From positions 28,166,131 through 28,230,130 of the forward strand of contig NC_045140.1 of NCBI RefSeq assembly GCF_008831285.2: 64,000 nucleotides of DNA, in the 5' to 3' direction. The notes under the pieces were generated by a model, which did not search any database, had not been told where the DNA came from, and worked only from the letters and a program-made list of their open reading frames with translations. The stretch is from Nymphaea colorata (taxonomy: Eukaryota; Streptophyta; Magnoliopsida; Nymphaeales; Nymphaeaceae). Shown piece after piece: positions 12,301-22,002 of the stretch. Numbering within the stretch: position 1 is the first letter of the stretch; each line of letters opens with the position of its first letter. Position numbers and translations under genes: made by a program.

Positions 12301-13175
12301 AAGTGAAGTAATATAAGAGATGGAAGAGAGCTATATATGTATATGGTATCAGAAGAAGCAACGTCGGTTTTTCTAAATTATGTTAAATTTGAAGGAAATA
12401 AAATTTCAACCTCCTTTAGCACTTCCCTTGTTCAAATTTTGGCCCCCTTTTTAAGAGGACTTACTTTTATCAGTAAAATACTTGCAGTATCAAAATTGAA
12501 GCAATGTTGCCATTGGTTTTGGCATATAACCAAAATTAAATGGAACCTTTTATTTGCCAAGTTGCTAAAAAAGTTTAGGACTCCTTGCCACTGTTCAGAT
12601 TAAAACTAGGGTTCTATGGAGAATCCTTACTCAAGAAGGAGGGTAAAGTCAATAAAGAGTGCGAGAAGAGAGCTCTCTCCGAGTGCGAGAAGAGAGCTCT
12701 CTCGCGGTTCTATGGAAAATCCTTACTCAAGAAGGAGGGTAAAGTCAATAAAGAGTGCGAGAAGAGAGATCTCTCGCAGTGCGAGAAGAGAGCTCTCTCG
12801 CACTCTTTATTGACTTTACCCTCCTTCTTGAGTAAGGATTCTCCATAGAACCCTAGTTTTAATCTAAACAGTGGCAAGGAGTCCTAAACTTTTTTAGCAA
12901 CTTGGCAAATAAAAGGTTCCATTTAATTTTGGTTATATGCCAAAACCAATGGCAACATTGCTTCAATTTGAATACTGCAAGTATTTTACTGATAAAAGTA
13001 AGTCCTCTTAAAAAGGGGGCCAAAATTTGAACAAGGGAAGTGCGAAAGGAGGTTGAAATTTATTTCCTTCAAATGTTCCATAATTTACAAAAAAAGAGGA
13101 CCCAAAACCGACGTTGCTTCATCTGATATCATATACATATATAGCTCTCTCTCATCTCTCATACTACTTCACTTT
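12301..13175. repeat. near-perfect inverted repeat (hairpin) homologous to the UPL1 5' flank
   Basis: The structure reads rc(B), A, loop, rc(A), B. Segment rc(B) is 12301-12431, A is 12432-12659, the loop is 12660-12802, rc(A) is 12803-13030 and B is 13031-13175. Both A arms are exactly 228 bases and differ at about 3 positions. The B arms are less alike, with one gap of about 14 bases. The loop contains the self-complementary core GCGAGAAGAGAGCTCTCTCGC and comes from a 96-base tandem repeat starting at 12610 and 12706. Segments A and B are also present once each upstream of the ligase gene, at 17069-17296 (228 bases, about 6 differences from the right arm) and 17331-17474. A transcript across this region would fold into a stem of about 360 base pairs. 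Confidence 0.9.
12610..12801 (+). repeat. 96-base tandem duplication in the hairpin loop
   Basis: The phrase GGTTCTATGG begins at 12610 and again at 12706. Each is followed by the same CTTACTCAAGAAGGAGGGTA stretch and by one or two GCGAGAAGAGAGCTCTC palindromes. The duplication copies the tip of arm A and so displaces the centre of symmetry. Confidence 0.85.
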
Positions 13176-13326
13176 ATTCACTTTCATTGCCGGATTTTTT
13201 GGCATGCCTAGTGCAAGAAAATGTCTACTTTACTATTTAACTATAGTACCGTATTTCTATTGTTGTTGGGTGACTCTGCTGTTCTGTCTATCCACTCGCT
13301 CCTTACTCCTCTTATTCCGTTTGCTA

Positions 13327-13412
13327 TTGGGAACCCGATAGAGATGGCCACCGTCTTGGGGAATCCACCCATGCGGCTCCGGCAACTCCTATCGTCTGGT
13401 GAAAGGATGATG
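13327..13412 (+). pseudogene. captured copy of UPL1 exon 1 with its start codon
   Basis: These 86 bases align without gaps to 17818-17903, the start-codon region of the downstream HECT ligase, with 5 mismatches (94% identity). The copy keeps the ATG at 13344 and the first 23 codons (one missense, Gly to Arg at codon 21). It then runs into the right terminal inverted repeat, giving a chimeric frame of 45 codons ending at 13481. All five mismatches read C:G in the gene and T:A in the copy, the pattern expected of deamination of methylated cytosine. No ligase domain is encoded, so this is a non-functional fragment unless the short chimeric peptide is made. Confidence 0.85.
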
Positions 13413-13843
13413 TCATCTCTTTGTATAGTTAGAAGCAGCACCTCCATCTCCGTTCACAACATAAGCATCTCAGGCACCTAAACGAGTTGAACGAGTCAAG
13501 CTCCAGCTGCACAAAATAAGAGTTGACTCGAGCTCGACTTAGTTCAAATAGTCCTGTCGACATTTACACCTTCAAGAGAAAAAAAAAATCAAATATTTAA
13601 TAGTTCGACCACCAGTTGTTGTGAGTCCTTTCATTCGAGTCACTCGTTTTTTCCCCCTACTTTTAGGGGCGCTTATGTCTCTTTGCACTACACCTTCTTC
13701 AACCATTGTCACCAAACTACATATATTACTAAGCACTGCAGTGCAACCCTTTGAGCATCGCCGCTTTTTCAAGGCTACCGAGTACTTTCTTAACACGTTC
13801 ATGATAGAAGATAATTTTTACCCGGATAACCAAACACGACTGC
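13405..13843 (-). repeat. right terminal inverted repeat arm
   Basis: This is the inverted partner of 10975-11535. It abuts the captured exon directly: the sequence leaves UPL1 homology after GGATGATG and enters TIR homology at TGATGTCATCTCTTTG. Several short deletions make it about 120 bases shorter than the left arm. Confidence 0.75.
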
Positions 13844-14569
13844 CCACTGGGAACCAGTGGAGCAGCCAATATAAAGAAGACACAAACTCAAAAAAAACAA
13901 AAACAAGCATGTTTTTTAAAAAAACGTTAAAAACGAAAAAATGAAAACATATTACCGTTAAAAACTCTGCAACATTATTTGTAAGTATGATATATATAAA
14001 CACATACATATAATTTGTGGCAAGGCAAGAAACTTTTGCCCCATGTGTTACATTATATGTGGCTCCACCACTAAAGAAAATAATTTTTGAATGTATGAGT
14101 AGGCTTGGGACTTGCGAATCACTTAATTGGTTATGTTAGTCTTCATCGGGTTTGAGGTTTTAGGTGACGTAAGTTCAAGGGATTTTAAATTCGAGGATCT
14201 AAGGTCCGAGTCCCAAAGTTCTGCCCCCATACAGTTGTGAAATTTTACGTCGTGGCAAAATCCACTGTGTTTGAATGGGTATCAAAAAGCACGGATTTCA
14301 AATCAGCCTGGGATGTCCAAGTTACTGGGGCGGCCAGTGAACCGTTGGATTTGCACAGCTAAGTGTGTATTAGATTATTTTGTGTGGGAATTGGATCAGG
14401 TACGACAAAAATCCCCTTACAAAGTTGATCTGTTTTGCAACCTTGCTAATGGATGTTTTTAAAGTGCGGGAACACTCTTGGGAAAGGGCCAACGCGGGCA
14501 TTTTCCTACGTGAGATGTTTCCCACTAGAAACATCTTTAATGGGATAAATCTCGGTGAGAAAATGTAGG
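13844..14569. other. intergenic, no supported gene
   Basis: A-rich sequence follows the element (13886-13960), then unremarkable AT-rich DNA. Two overlapping plus frames at 14271-14462 and 14380-14568 are unrecognised. No regulatory or RNA feature is evident. Confidence 0.4.
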
Positions 14570-15110
14570 TAGGCTGTACAATGAGTCAAGTCGACTCAAC
14601 CTCATTCGGTTCAGCTCAACTTAAGTTTGAGCTTAACTGACAACTCGAGCTTATAAATGAGTCAAGTTTGAGTTACATAAACTTGACTTAATTAAATTCG
14701 AGTAAGCTCTTTTAATATATGCTATTCTTTTCTTTTTGTAATTTTCAAACTTAAAACCCAAAGAAAGAGATCATGTCAAATGGGAAGTTGGTAAATGAGC
14801 TTAAACAAGTCGGACTTGAGGATAGGCCTGGCCATCGGGCCAGTCCGGCCCAATGTTCAAAACCGGAGCCTAGCCTGATTATAATAAATGGGTACCCAGT
14901 AGGTACCCGGCCCAATGTCCACCTTTACTTGAGTCGGGTCAAGTAAGAAGTTGGTAAATGAGCTTAAACGAGTGTAGCTCGAGCTGGGAATCGGTCTATG
15001 GAGTCTAGTTTGAGTTGACTTTGTACAACTTGACTAGAACCCAAGCCTAATAATATATGAGTCGAGTCGAGTCAAGTCCAACTGACCAAGCTCGAATCCG
15101 TTTGTCTATG
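14570..15110. repeat. GAGCTCAAGCTTGAG-type dispersed repeat with a nested GC-rich insert
   Basis: The stretch is built of variants of GAGTCAAGTCGACTC, CTCGAGCTTA and TTGAGTTGACT. The same vocabulary appears in the long-TIR element near 11330-11460 and 13490-13560. At about 14822-14935 it is interrupted by GC-rich sequence with GGCCTGGCCATCGGGCC and GGGTACCCAGTAGGTACCC, most likely a nested repeat. No coding capacity was seen. Confidence 0.5.
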
Positions 15111-16310
15111 GCCGTAAACGTGGGTCCACATTTGTCTCGTATAGACAAATCACTTGCCTGTTTCAACCTCTGATCGATGTTTTGCGGGGGCATGATAGTT
15201 TCCTCTGAAACGTGGTTGGTTGAGACGAATACCCTCTTAAAACGAAATATTAGGTGAATGGGTGTTTGATAAGTGGGGAATTTTTCACCACGGTTGAAGA
15301 ATGTCCCGCCTATATAATATCCTTTCAAACAAGGTTAATGACACTATAGACGCCTTCACTGGCTTTTTCCTTGTGTTACAGGAAACTGATTAAAACGAAT
15401 TAGTACAAAGTCGCGCCTTGTGACATTTTTTCAATGGTAAAGGTGGTTGGTGCCGTGAATATGTCCGCCTCAATGTGAACCTGGTTATGTGCACATCCCT
15501 ACTTTTCGTGCACGGAGGTAGACAATGACCAAAATGCCTTCATTAAAATATAATTAAAATATATAAAAAAAAAGATTTTTTTCCAAGTGTAAAATGAGAT
15601 TGTGAAAAAAGTCTAAAATATCCATAGTTTTATAAAAAAATTCAATAATACACAATAATTTAACATGGCCTCACTGAACCTGGTGGACTCATGCAAGATT
15701 TTTTGGGGGGGAAATTAAAAAATGACATTGATGGTTTTCACTGTAGTTCATAAACTTTGTTCAGGGCATGGAGCAGGAGCACCCTCGAATGAGTTCTCTT
15801 GTCATAAAGCCTGCTCCTTCTTAAAGTGTGTTCGCCGGTCTGGATGAATTCACTAAATCCCTCGGAAGTGTACGGCAGGGCAAAGTTTTCCTTGACGAAC
15901 TTCATCCATGTTTGATGGACCATCATGCTTAAAAAAGACAACTTCTCCGTAGAAGATAAGTTATCCACACCATCAAACATATCCTTTTAATAATGTTATT
16001 AGTTGTCCTCTGCTTCAAGGCCTCCACCTAAGAAAACAGAAAAAGGAGGATGGAACTTTTATTATGCTTACGACTTAGATACTTTATAGCAAAGTTCCCC
16101 TCCCGGTAGACTCCAATTCCACACGATTCCTCTTGTGGCCTTAAACGGCAGAAGGGTCTACGAATTCGAAAGTTTTCCAAATGCAAACAAGCCACAGAGG
16201 GAGGGTTGCGTTCATTCTTTACAGCCGCATGGATCATTAGTGTGCTCAAAATTCCCGTTCAAGGAACCTGCGCCACTTACGGCCCATTTGGCAACAGCAA
16301 CAATCTGTTA
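15111..16310. other. intergenic with two unrecognised minus-strand frames
   Basis: Minus-strand frames at 15738-15980 (80 codons) and 16028-16249 (73 codons) read like ordinary protein sequence, with mixed composition and no low complexity. I recognise no family, and no splice pair obviously joins them. They may be remnants of one decayed gene. The remainder, including AT-rich 15530-15700, shows nothing identifiable. Confidence 0.35.
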
Positions 16311-16675
16311 GAGGGTGTTTGGATGAGACTCTCAAAAACTTGGTTTTCCCAAAATCTGGTTTTGTTAAAATCTGGTTTTTAATTGAGTTTTTAAAACCTG
16401 ATTTGCCTGTTTGGATGGCAACGCAAAAACCAGGTTTTCACTTTACAAGACCTGGTTCCTGTTTAGATGACAAAAAATCAGTTTTTGAGGATACTTGTAA
16501 AAGAAGTTCACCTGAATATTGAATAATGTTATAGCTATAACATTAAAGCCATTATCAGATATAAATTTCATTATCAAAACTCTGTTTTGTGAAACTGGGT
16601 TTGTAAGAAATTTAGTTTTCATATCATCCAAACGCCACAAAAACTTGGCTTTGGAGGTGTCATCCAAACAGCCCC
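16311..16675. mobile_element. Tourist-like (PIF/Harbinger) MITE
   Basis: The 365-base element has 16-base terminal inverted repeats, GAGGGTGTTTGGATGA on the left and the reverse complement of GGGGCTGTTTGGATGA on the right (14 of 16 match). It is flanked by a TTA target-site duplication (16308-16310 and 16676-16678). The TTA duplication and a terminus with TGTTTGG are typical of Tourist MITEs. Interior repeats of CTGGTTTT/AAAACCAGG add further self-complementarity. It has no coding capacity and sits about 1.1 kb upstream of the ligase start codon. Confidence 0.8.
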
Positions 16676-17068
16676 TTATTGTCTCATAAATTTTCCAAAC
16701 AAAAAAAAAAGGGCAGATTATGAAACACTTTGTTAAAATGTTCTCTAAATTTGCCTCAAACCTGAGGATGCATTCATGAAAAAATAACAACTTGTTGTTA
16801 CTGTTGCCAAGATGAGCCCTTAGATATACTCGGTGTCATATATTGCAATCCGAGCTAATGATCTTAGACCAACATTAAGGCCTAATCAGTTTTTATCTAA
16901 TTAATCCAATCGAACACGCCGTCCAACTCGTTAGGGACTCCAGTTAAGAAGTTGGATTAAGATCATAATCAATCATGGGGGGCATGTAGGACATTTCATT
17001 TGATAACTCGGCCAAATGATCCCAGTGGCCCTAATGCTAATCTAATCTCTTTATAACTCCCCACTGAC
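16676..17068. other. upstream flank of the ligase gene, nothing recognised
   Basis: About 390 bases of mixed-composition DNA lie between the MITE and the hairpin-related segment. No promoter element can be assigned with confidence. Confidence 0.4.
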
Positions 17069-17474
17069 TCAAATTTTGGCCCCCTTTTTAAGAGGACTTA
17101 CTTTTATCAGTAAAATGCTTGCAGTATTCAAATTGAAGCAATGTTGCCATTGGTTTTGGCATATAACCAAAATTAAATGGAACCTTTTATTTACCAAGTT
17201 GCTAAAAAAGTTTAGGACTCCTTGCCACTGTTCAGCTTAAAACTAGGGTTCTTTGGAGAATCCTTACTCACGAAGGAGGGTAAAGTCAATAAAGAGAGTA
17301 TATATATATATATAATTATATATATATGTGACAAGGGAAGTGCTAAAGGAGGTTGAAATTTATTTCTTTCAAAATTTCCATAATTTACAACGAAGAGGAC
17401 CTAAAACCGACGTTGCTTCTTCTGATATCATATTCATATGTAGCACTCTCCCATCTCTCATATTACTTCACTTT
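17069..17474 (+). promoter_or_regulatory. UPL1 5' flank homologous to the upstream hairpin
   Basis: Two blocks match the hairpin element: A at 17069-17296 and B at 17331-17474, separated by an AT-repeat junction (17297-17330). Compared with the right arm of the hairpin, block A is inverted relative to block B. This copy therefore looks like a palindrome that lost its loop and second arm, or a locally inverted segment. B ends just before a CT-rich tract (17475-17512) and about 360 bases before the start codon, so the region is the likely promoter and/or start of the leader. The transcription start itself cannot be read. An in-frame-free leader intron may lie between about 17680 and 17792. Confidence 0.7.
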
Positions 17475-17834
17475 CTTCCTTCCGCCTTCTTTCTCTCTCT
17501 CTCTCTGTCTCAAAACCCTCATTATTTGGGTGTTTCATCAAAAAGAGAAGCGTAACAAGGAGGGGAAGAAATCGACGGATACCCTTGTGAGCTCTATGGT
17601 CGTGGATGGTTTTTGTCGACGCGTATGCATCGCCGAGCTGCGTCTCTAGACACCAATCAACACAGAGGAACCCAATTGTAGGTATTCCTGGATTCCCCAC
17701 CTCTTTCGCTTTTGCCTTGATTTTTCTCTGGAGGTTTTGTTGCCTTCGGTTCATTTGATATCTGGTTTTGTGCCCTTTTTCTTTGTTTCTAGGGTTTTCG
17801 CTGGTAGTGTTGGGCGGTTGGGAACCCGGTGGAG

Positions 17835-20710
17835 ATGGCCACCGTCTTGGGGAATCCACCCATGCGGCTCCGGCAACTCCTGTCGTCTGGCGAAGGGATG
17901 ATGAGGCCGTTAGTCAAACTGGACACCGATCCTGTGAGTAGCATCTTCGCCTATCCGTCAATTCTAATTGTTGTTTAGATTGGGACTAGTCTTCTCTGTT
18001 GGTTTTGCATCAGAACGAAAAAAGCTTGCTCGCTCGAGTATGATAGTTGTATCTGATCATAGTCTCTTTGTTGGCTTAATATTGGACTTCTTTTGCTGCT
18101 GGGTTTTTGCTTTATGGAGACCATATTAGCCTTTTGAGCGATAGTGGTACTGCCGACTTATATGGTTGGTGGAAGTTGCATGCCGTTGAGTTGTAATTTA
18201 AGTTTCTTTGCTTCATCTTGGTTTCAGTTGATTGAATTGGATTGTGGTTCAGATGTTCGCCTTTTGCTTTTGGCGCCTAGGTATGCCGAGGAGAGTTAGC
18301 TATGAATTTCTCTTGTTGATGGATGAACTCGATTTATCGGAAGCTAGTGAACGCGCCAGTACCTTTTGTGTTGTTCACGTCATGATATATTGTGTTTGGA
18401 ATTTGCACGCGACACATTGGTTATTGGGCGCTGATGATAGTTCTGCAACTCTCTCTCTCTCACGCGCGCAAACACACACGCACGTGCACGCAAACTAGAC
18501 ACCTAAAAACATGCCCATACACATATGAGGGTGCATCACCTTGGCGGTTGCTTTTGCTTTTTGGCCAATATTATATGACGTTCTGCCTACATTTTTGGGC
18601 GTTCGACTGGAGTACTGGTCCAATGTGGGACACATTCATGAACTGAAAGAGGGAGTTATGAAATATCTGTAGATTTAATTCAAAGTATGTTATGCATATG
18701 GTTATGTAATATCTGTAGATTTATTACAGAACATGTTATGCACATGCCATTTGGTTTTTGCCTCAATGTGATATGAGTGTAGATGGTAGTAGTGGATTTA
18801 GTGAATGGATTACTAGTCAACCATGCGTCTTCCATGTATTTTTCCTACTGAACGTAATGGCCATGCATAGACCAATTGTTCGTTTTAGTGTTTTTCCTGT
18901 TTGTCATCAAGTATGATGAGGTTGTGTCTATCTCCAAGCTCCTTGCCGTCCTATAATCTGCTGAATTGTGAGTGATTACTTGATTGGCTTTTGAAGCTCC
19001 AATGGTCAGATATTGCAGATAGCATGCCTCGACACATGGGATAAGTAGGCTGGTTTTGAAAAAGCATACTAGGAATCTCTTTATGGAAGAGAGTCAATTA
19101 GGTCCTTTTCGTTTCATCCATTTGTCCAGATGTATTCTATATGTGTTATTCATTAGTAATTTATCTCCAGGTTTAAGTAAGGGAAGTCATTCTTGAATCA
19201 CTATGCACCTGCATTCTGTACTTTCTAGCAGGCACTGGTTCTTCTTATTTTATATTAATTGGATTTTTGTATTTCAATGTTGGCATTTGTATAAAAATCT
19301 TTGTAACTGAGATTTTTCCAACAAGAGTATTCCAAAATATCCTGGGACCTTTTTTCAGAAAAAATCATGAGAACTAGATGTATGACTATGACCTTAAGCA
19401 AATGAAGTTTAGCCTGTACTAATTTGGTTTATTACAACTTGTAAAAATACTGGGTTAAAAGTTAGGTTACACTAATTTGCTTAACACTAGTCAAAGTTTC
19501 ATATTTAGGCATATCATGTGTTCAGTTTGAACTTTCAACTTAATTGGACACAGCACAACTATTTGTATTTTTCAGTTCTGTCAGAATTGTTTGATGAGAC
19601 GTACATACAACATGCATGCAGTTATCAATGGTGAGCAGGCTTAAGGATCATTAAAGGAAGAATGTGCGACATATGATATACCAACAAACTTCTTTTTTTT
19701 TTTCTCCCTAAACAGAAAATAAGAATGTTACAAGAACATAGTCGAAAAAAAGAAAATTAAAACACTTATTTGCTAATCATCAATCAAGGTGATTGATTGA
19801 TAGAGCTCCACTGAACTTCATTGGAAACATAGTTTCTTGGAAAATTTCTTCCGCAAAGTGAAATAAAGATGAAAATGCAGTTGAAAAATGTAAAATAGTA
19901 GACATCATTTTTCTTTGATGTCTTTTCCCATTTTTATATTCTATTTTTCTGCGGATGCCATGATAATCAGACATGGGTTCCTGATTCAAAAAACATTGTG
20001 GCACTTCTTTCTCCTGATAACGTTGCACATAAGGCTTTTTTTTTTTCCCTGTCATGCTCTTTCTCCAGTTCCAGTACCTGCAGAAGTTGTCTTGGTTGTT
20101 GAAAATTGTTTTTTCTTGTTAAGAGAATGTGATAATGCAATCTTATTTTTAGCAAATGGTTTGCCATCTTAAGGGCAGTATACTTAGTTGTCCTTTTTCA
20201 GTAATATAGCTTACAAGCTAATGAAGCTCAATAGCTCATGGTTTATGATTATTTGATTCACTATTCAGTTGGGAGAAAAATATTGTGAAGAGATTGGCTG
20301 GGTCTACAGGAAGGCTGGTTGTGCTTATCAGTGGTTGATTATATTCCTTTCGTTGTTCCTTTCAGATTTGCTTGAAATATCATTTGGTCAGCTGTAAAAT
20401 GCAATCAATTATTCAAATATATTTAAACTCCTTGTGAAATATGGTTTGTATAATTGTATCTATTAAGGCCAGAACGGAGCTCTAGAGTGCCAGGTTGTCT
20501 TGAGCTTCTGAGTGGTCCATTTAGATTTAAAGGCAAAGTAATTCCTTGCTGGCATGTTGGCCATTGTTATCTTCTGGAAGAAAACAATGACAAGAACTCT
20601 TACACTGTTCTGCAACTGCTGTCTATATTATCTTTACAATTCAGTTGCGGCTTCTGAACCCAATGTTGTAACGTCTTTGTTTGTCTCCATGTGTGTGTTA
20701 TAGAATTGAG

Positions 20711-20770
<60 letters not shown>

Positions 20771-21952
20771 AGTCTAGTATTGTAGATGACTAGCACATTA
20801 TTGGATAAAGGAAACATGTTGGATATGGACCTGATTGTGTCATTCATATCATGCAGCCTCCAAAGATTAAAGATTTTATAGATAGGGTAATCAAATGCCC
20901 TCTGTCTGACATAGCTGCACCACTTTCAAGTTTCTCCTGGGAGTACAATAAGGTATTTATGATCATGGAATTTAGGTTTCCCCTTGTGATACTTTGTTTA
21001 CTTCTGATTGTTCCTTAATTATGGTTCCATTGCTCCAGGGAAACTTTCATCACTGGAGGCCATTGTTTCTCCATTTTGACACATACTTCAAGACATACAT
21101 CAGCTGTAGAAAAGATCTCTTATTGTCAAATGAAAGTTTGGAAGAAGATGCTCCATTTCCGAAATATGAGGTGCTATTAATCTTGAGAGTTATACAGGCT
21201 ATTTTGGAGAATTGTCCCAACAAGAGTTCATTCAGTGGGCTAGAGGTTTGATACATCTTTTGACATATGGATTTTTCAGAAAGCCTCTTATTATTGTTTT
21301 TACTTTTTATTTCTGATATTAGAAGGATATGTTCTTCTTTTGGATATAGATGTTGTGCTGTTTGTTCTGTAGCAGTGTTTGGTAATGAGAAGCCATGGAA
21401 ACCATTTTGGGCTGTCCGGCCAATCTGATTGGGTGGGCTTAAAGCTGCCACGTCAAAAGTAACTTTTCAAAAAGTTGATGAGTACTAGCTGCTTCTCTTC
21501 ATAAAGTTACTTCTGAGTTCTGATGCATTTGGCTGTGATCCATTTTATGAGATCAATCAGACAACTCACACTGGTTTTTGTTATTAGTCCAAGAAGTTAA
21601 TATCCGGGTGCTTGATTTTGGATTTTTTCCTCAAATGTTGCGTGCCTTTTGCAAATTAAAATTTGATTGCATCATGTAGATATGAGTTGAGTTTCATATT
21701 TTTGGCCTTTATTGTCCTCACTTTTCTTCCATGCAAAAAATCCGACTGTCACAGATCCATACATATGCAGACACACGAATTTGGCATTTTTTGGTCCATG
21801 ATGCATGAAAAAGTAATTTATCTTGAAATTATCCAGTGAATTATTTTAGCATATTAGTAGCTGGCAGGAATGCGAGCTTTTTTGATGTTCTATTCTAATC
21901 TAGATCAAACTGTCTTTCTCCCTCCCCAACAAACGCCCCTTTTCTTTTACTT

Positions 21953-22002
<50 letters not shown>

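Larger units (their letters stand above)
10975..13843. mobile_element. long-TIR element carrying a captured UPL1 exon and a hairpin
   Basis: The outer parts are inverted copies of each other: about 10975-11535 on the left and 13405-13843 on the right. They share a terminus containing CGTGTTTGGTTGTCCGGG, then a block with CTACCGAGTACTTTCTT-type sequence, a TCTCTTGAAGGTGTA stretch and a GAGCTCGA-rich block. The arms differ by several indels, so identity is moderate. Between them lie 11536-12300 (AT- and GA-rich filler, with a 35-base tandem duplication near 12207-12275), a hairpin (12301-13175), unmatched sequence, and an 86-base copy of the first coding exon of the downstream ligase gene. Long TIRs plus a host-gene fragment fit a Pack-type (Mutator-like) element. 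No transposase and no convincing target-site duplication were found, so the family is unproven and the ends are good only to about 10 bases. Confidence 0.6.

Noticed and set aside
10965..13855. Target-site duplication for the long-TIR element
   Set aside because: The bases outside the two termini (AGGGTCCGAT and CACTGGGAAC) do not repeat each other, so I do not claim one.
17353..17649. Possible longer N-terminus or upstream frame for UPL1
   Set aside because: It is in the 5' flank/leader, partly inside the hairpin-homologous block, does not join exon 1 in frame, and is unlike known UPL N-termini.
21050..21451. Minus-strand frame of 133 codons
   Set aside because: It overlaps ligase exon 3 on the opposite strand and the adjacent intron; it is an antisense shadow with no family features.
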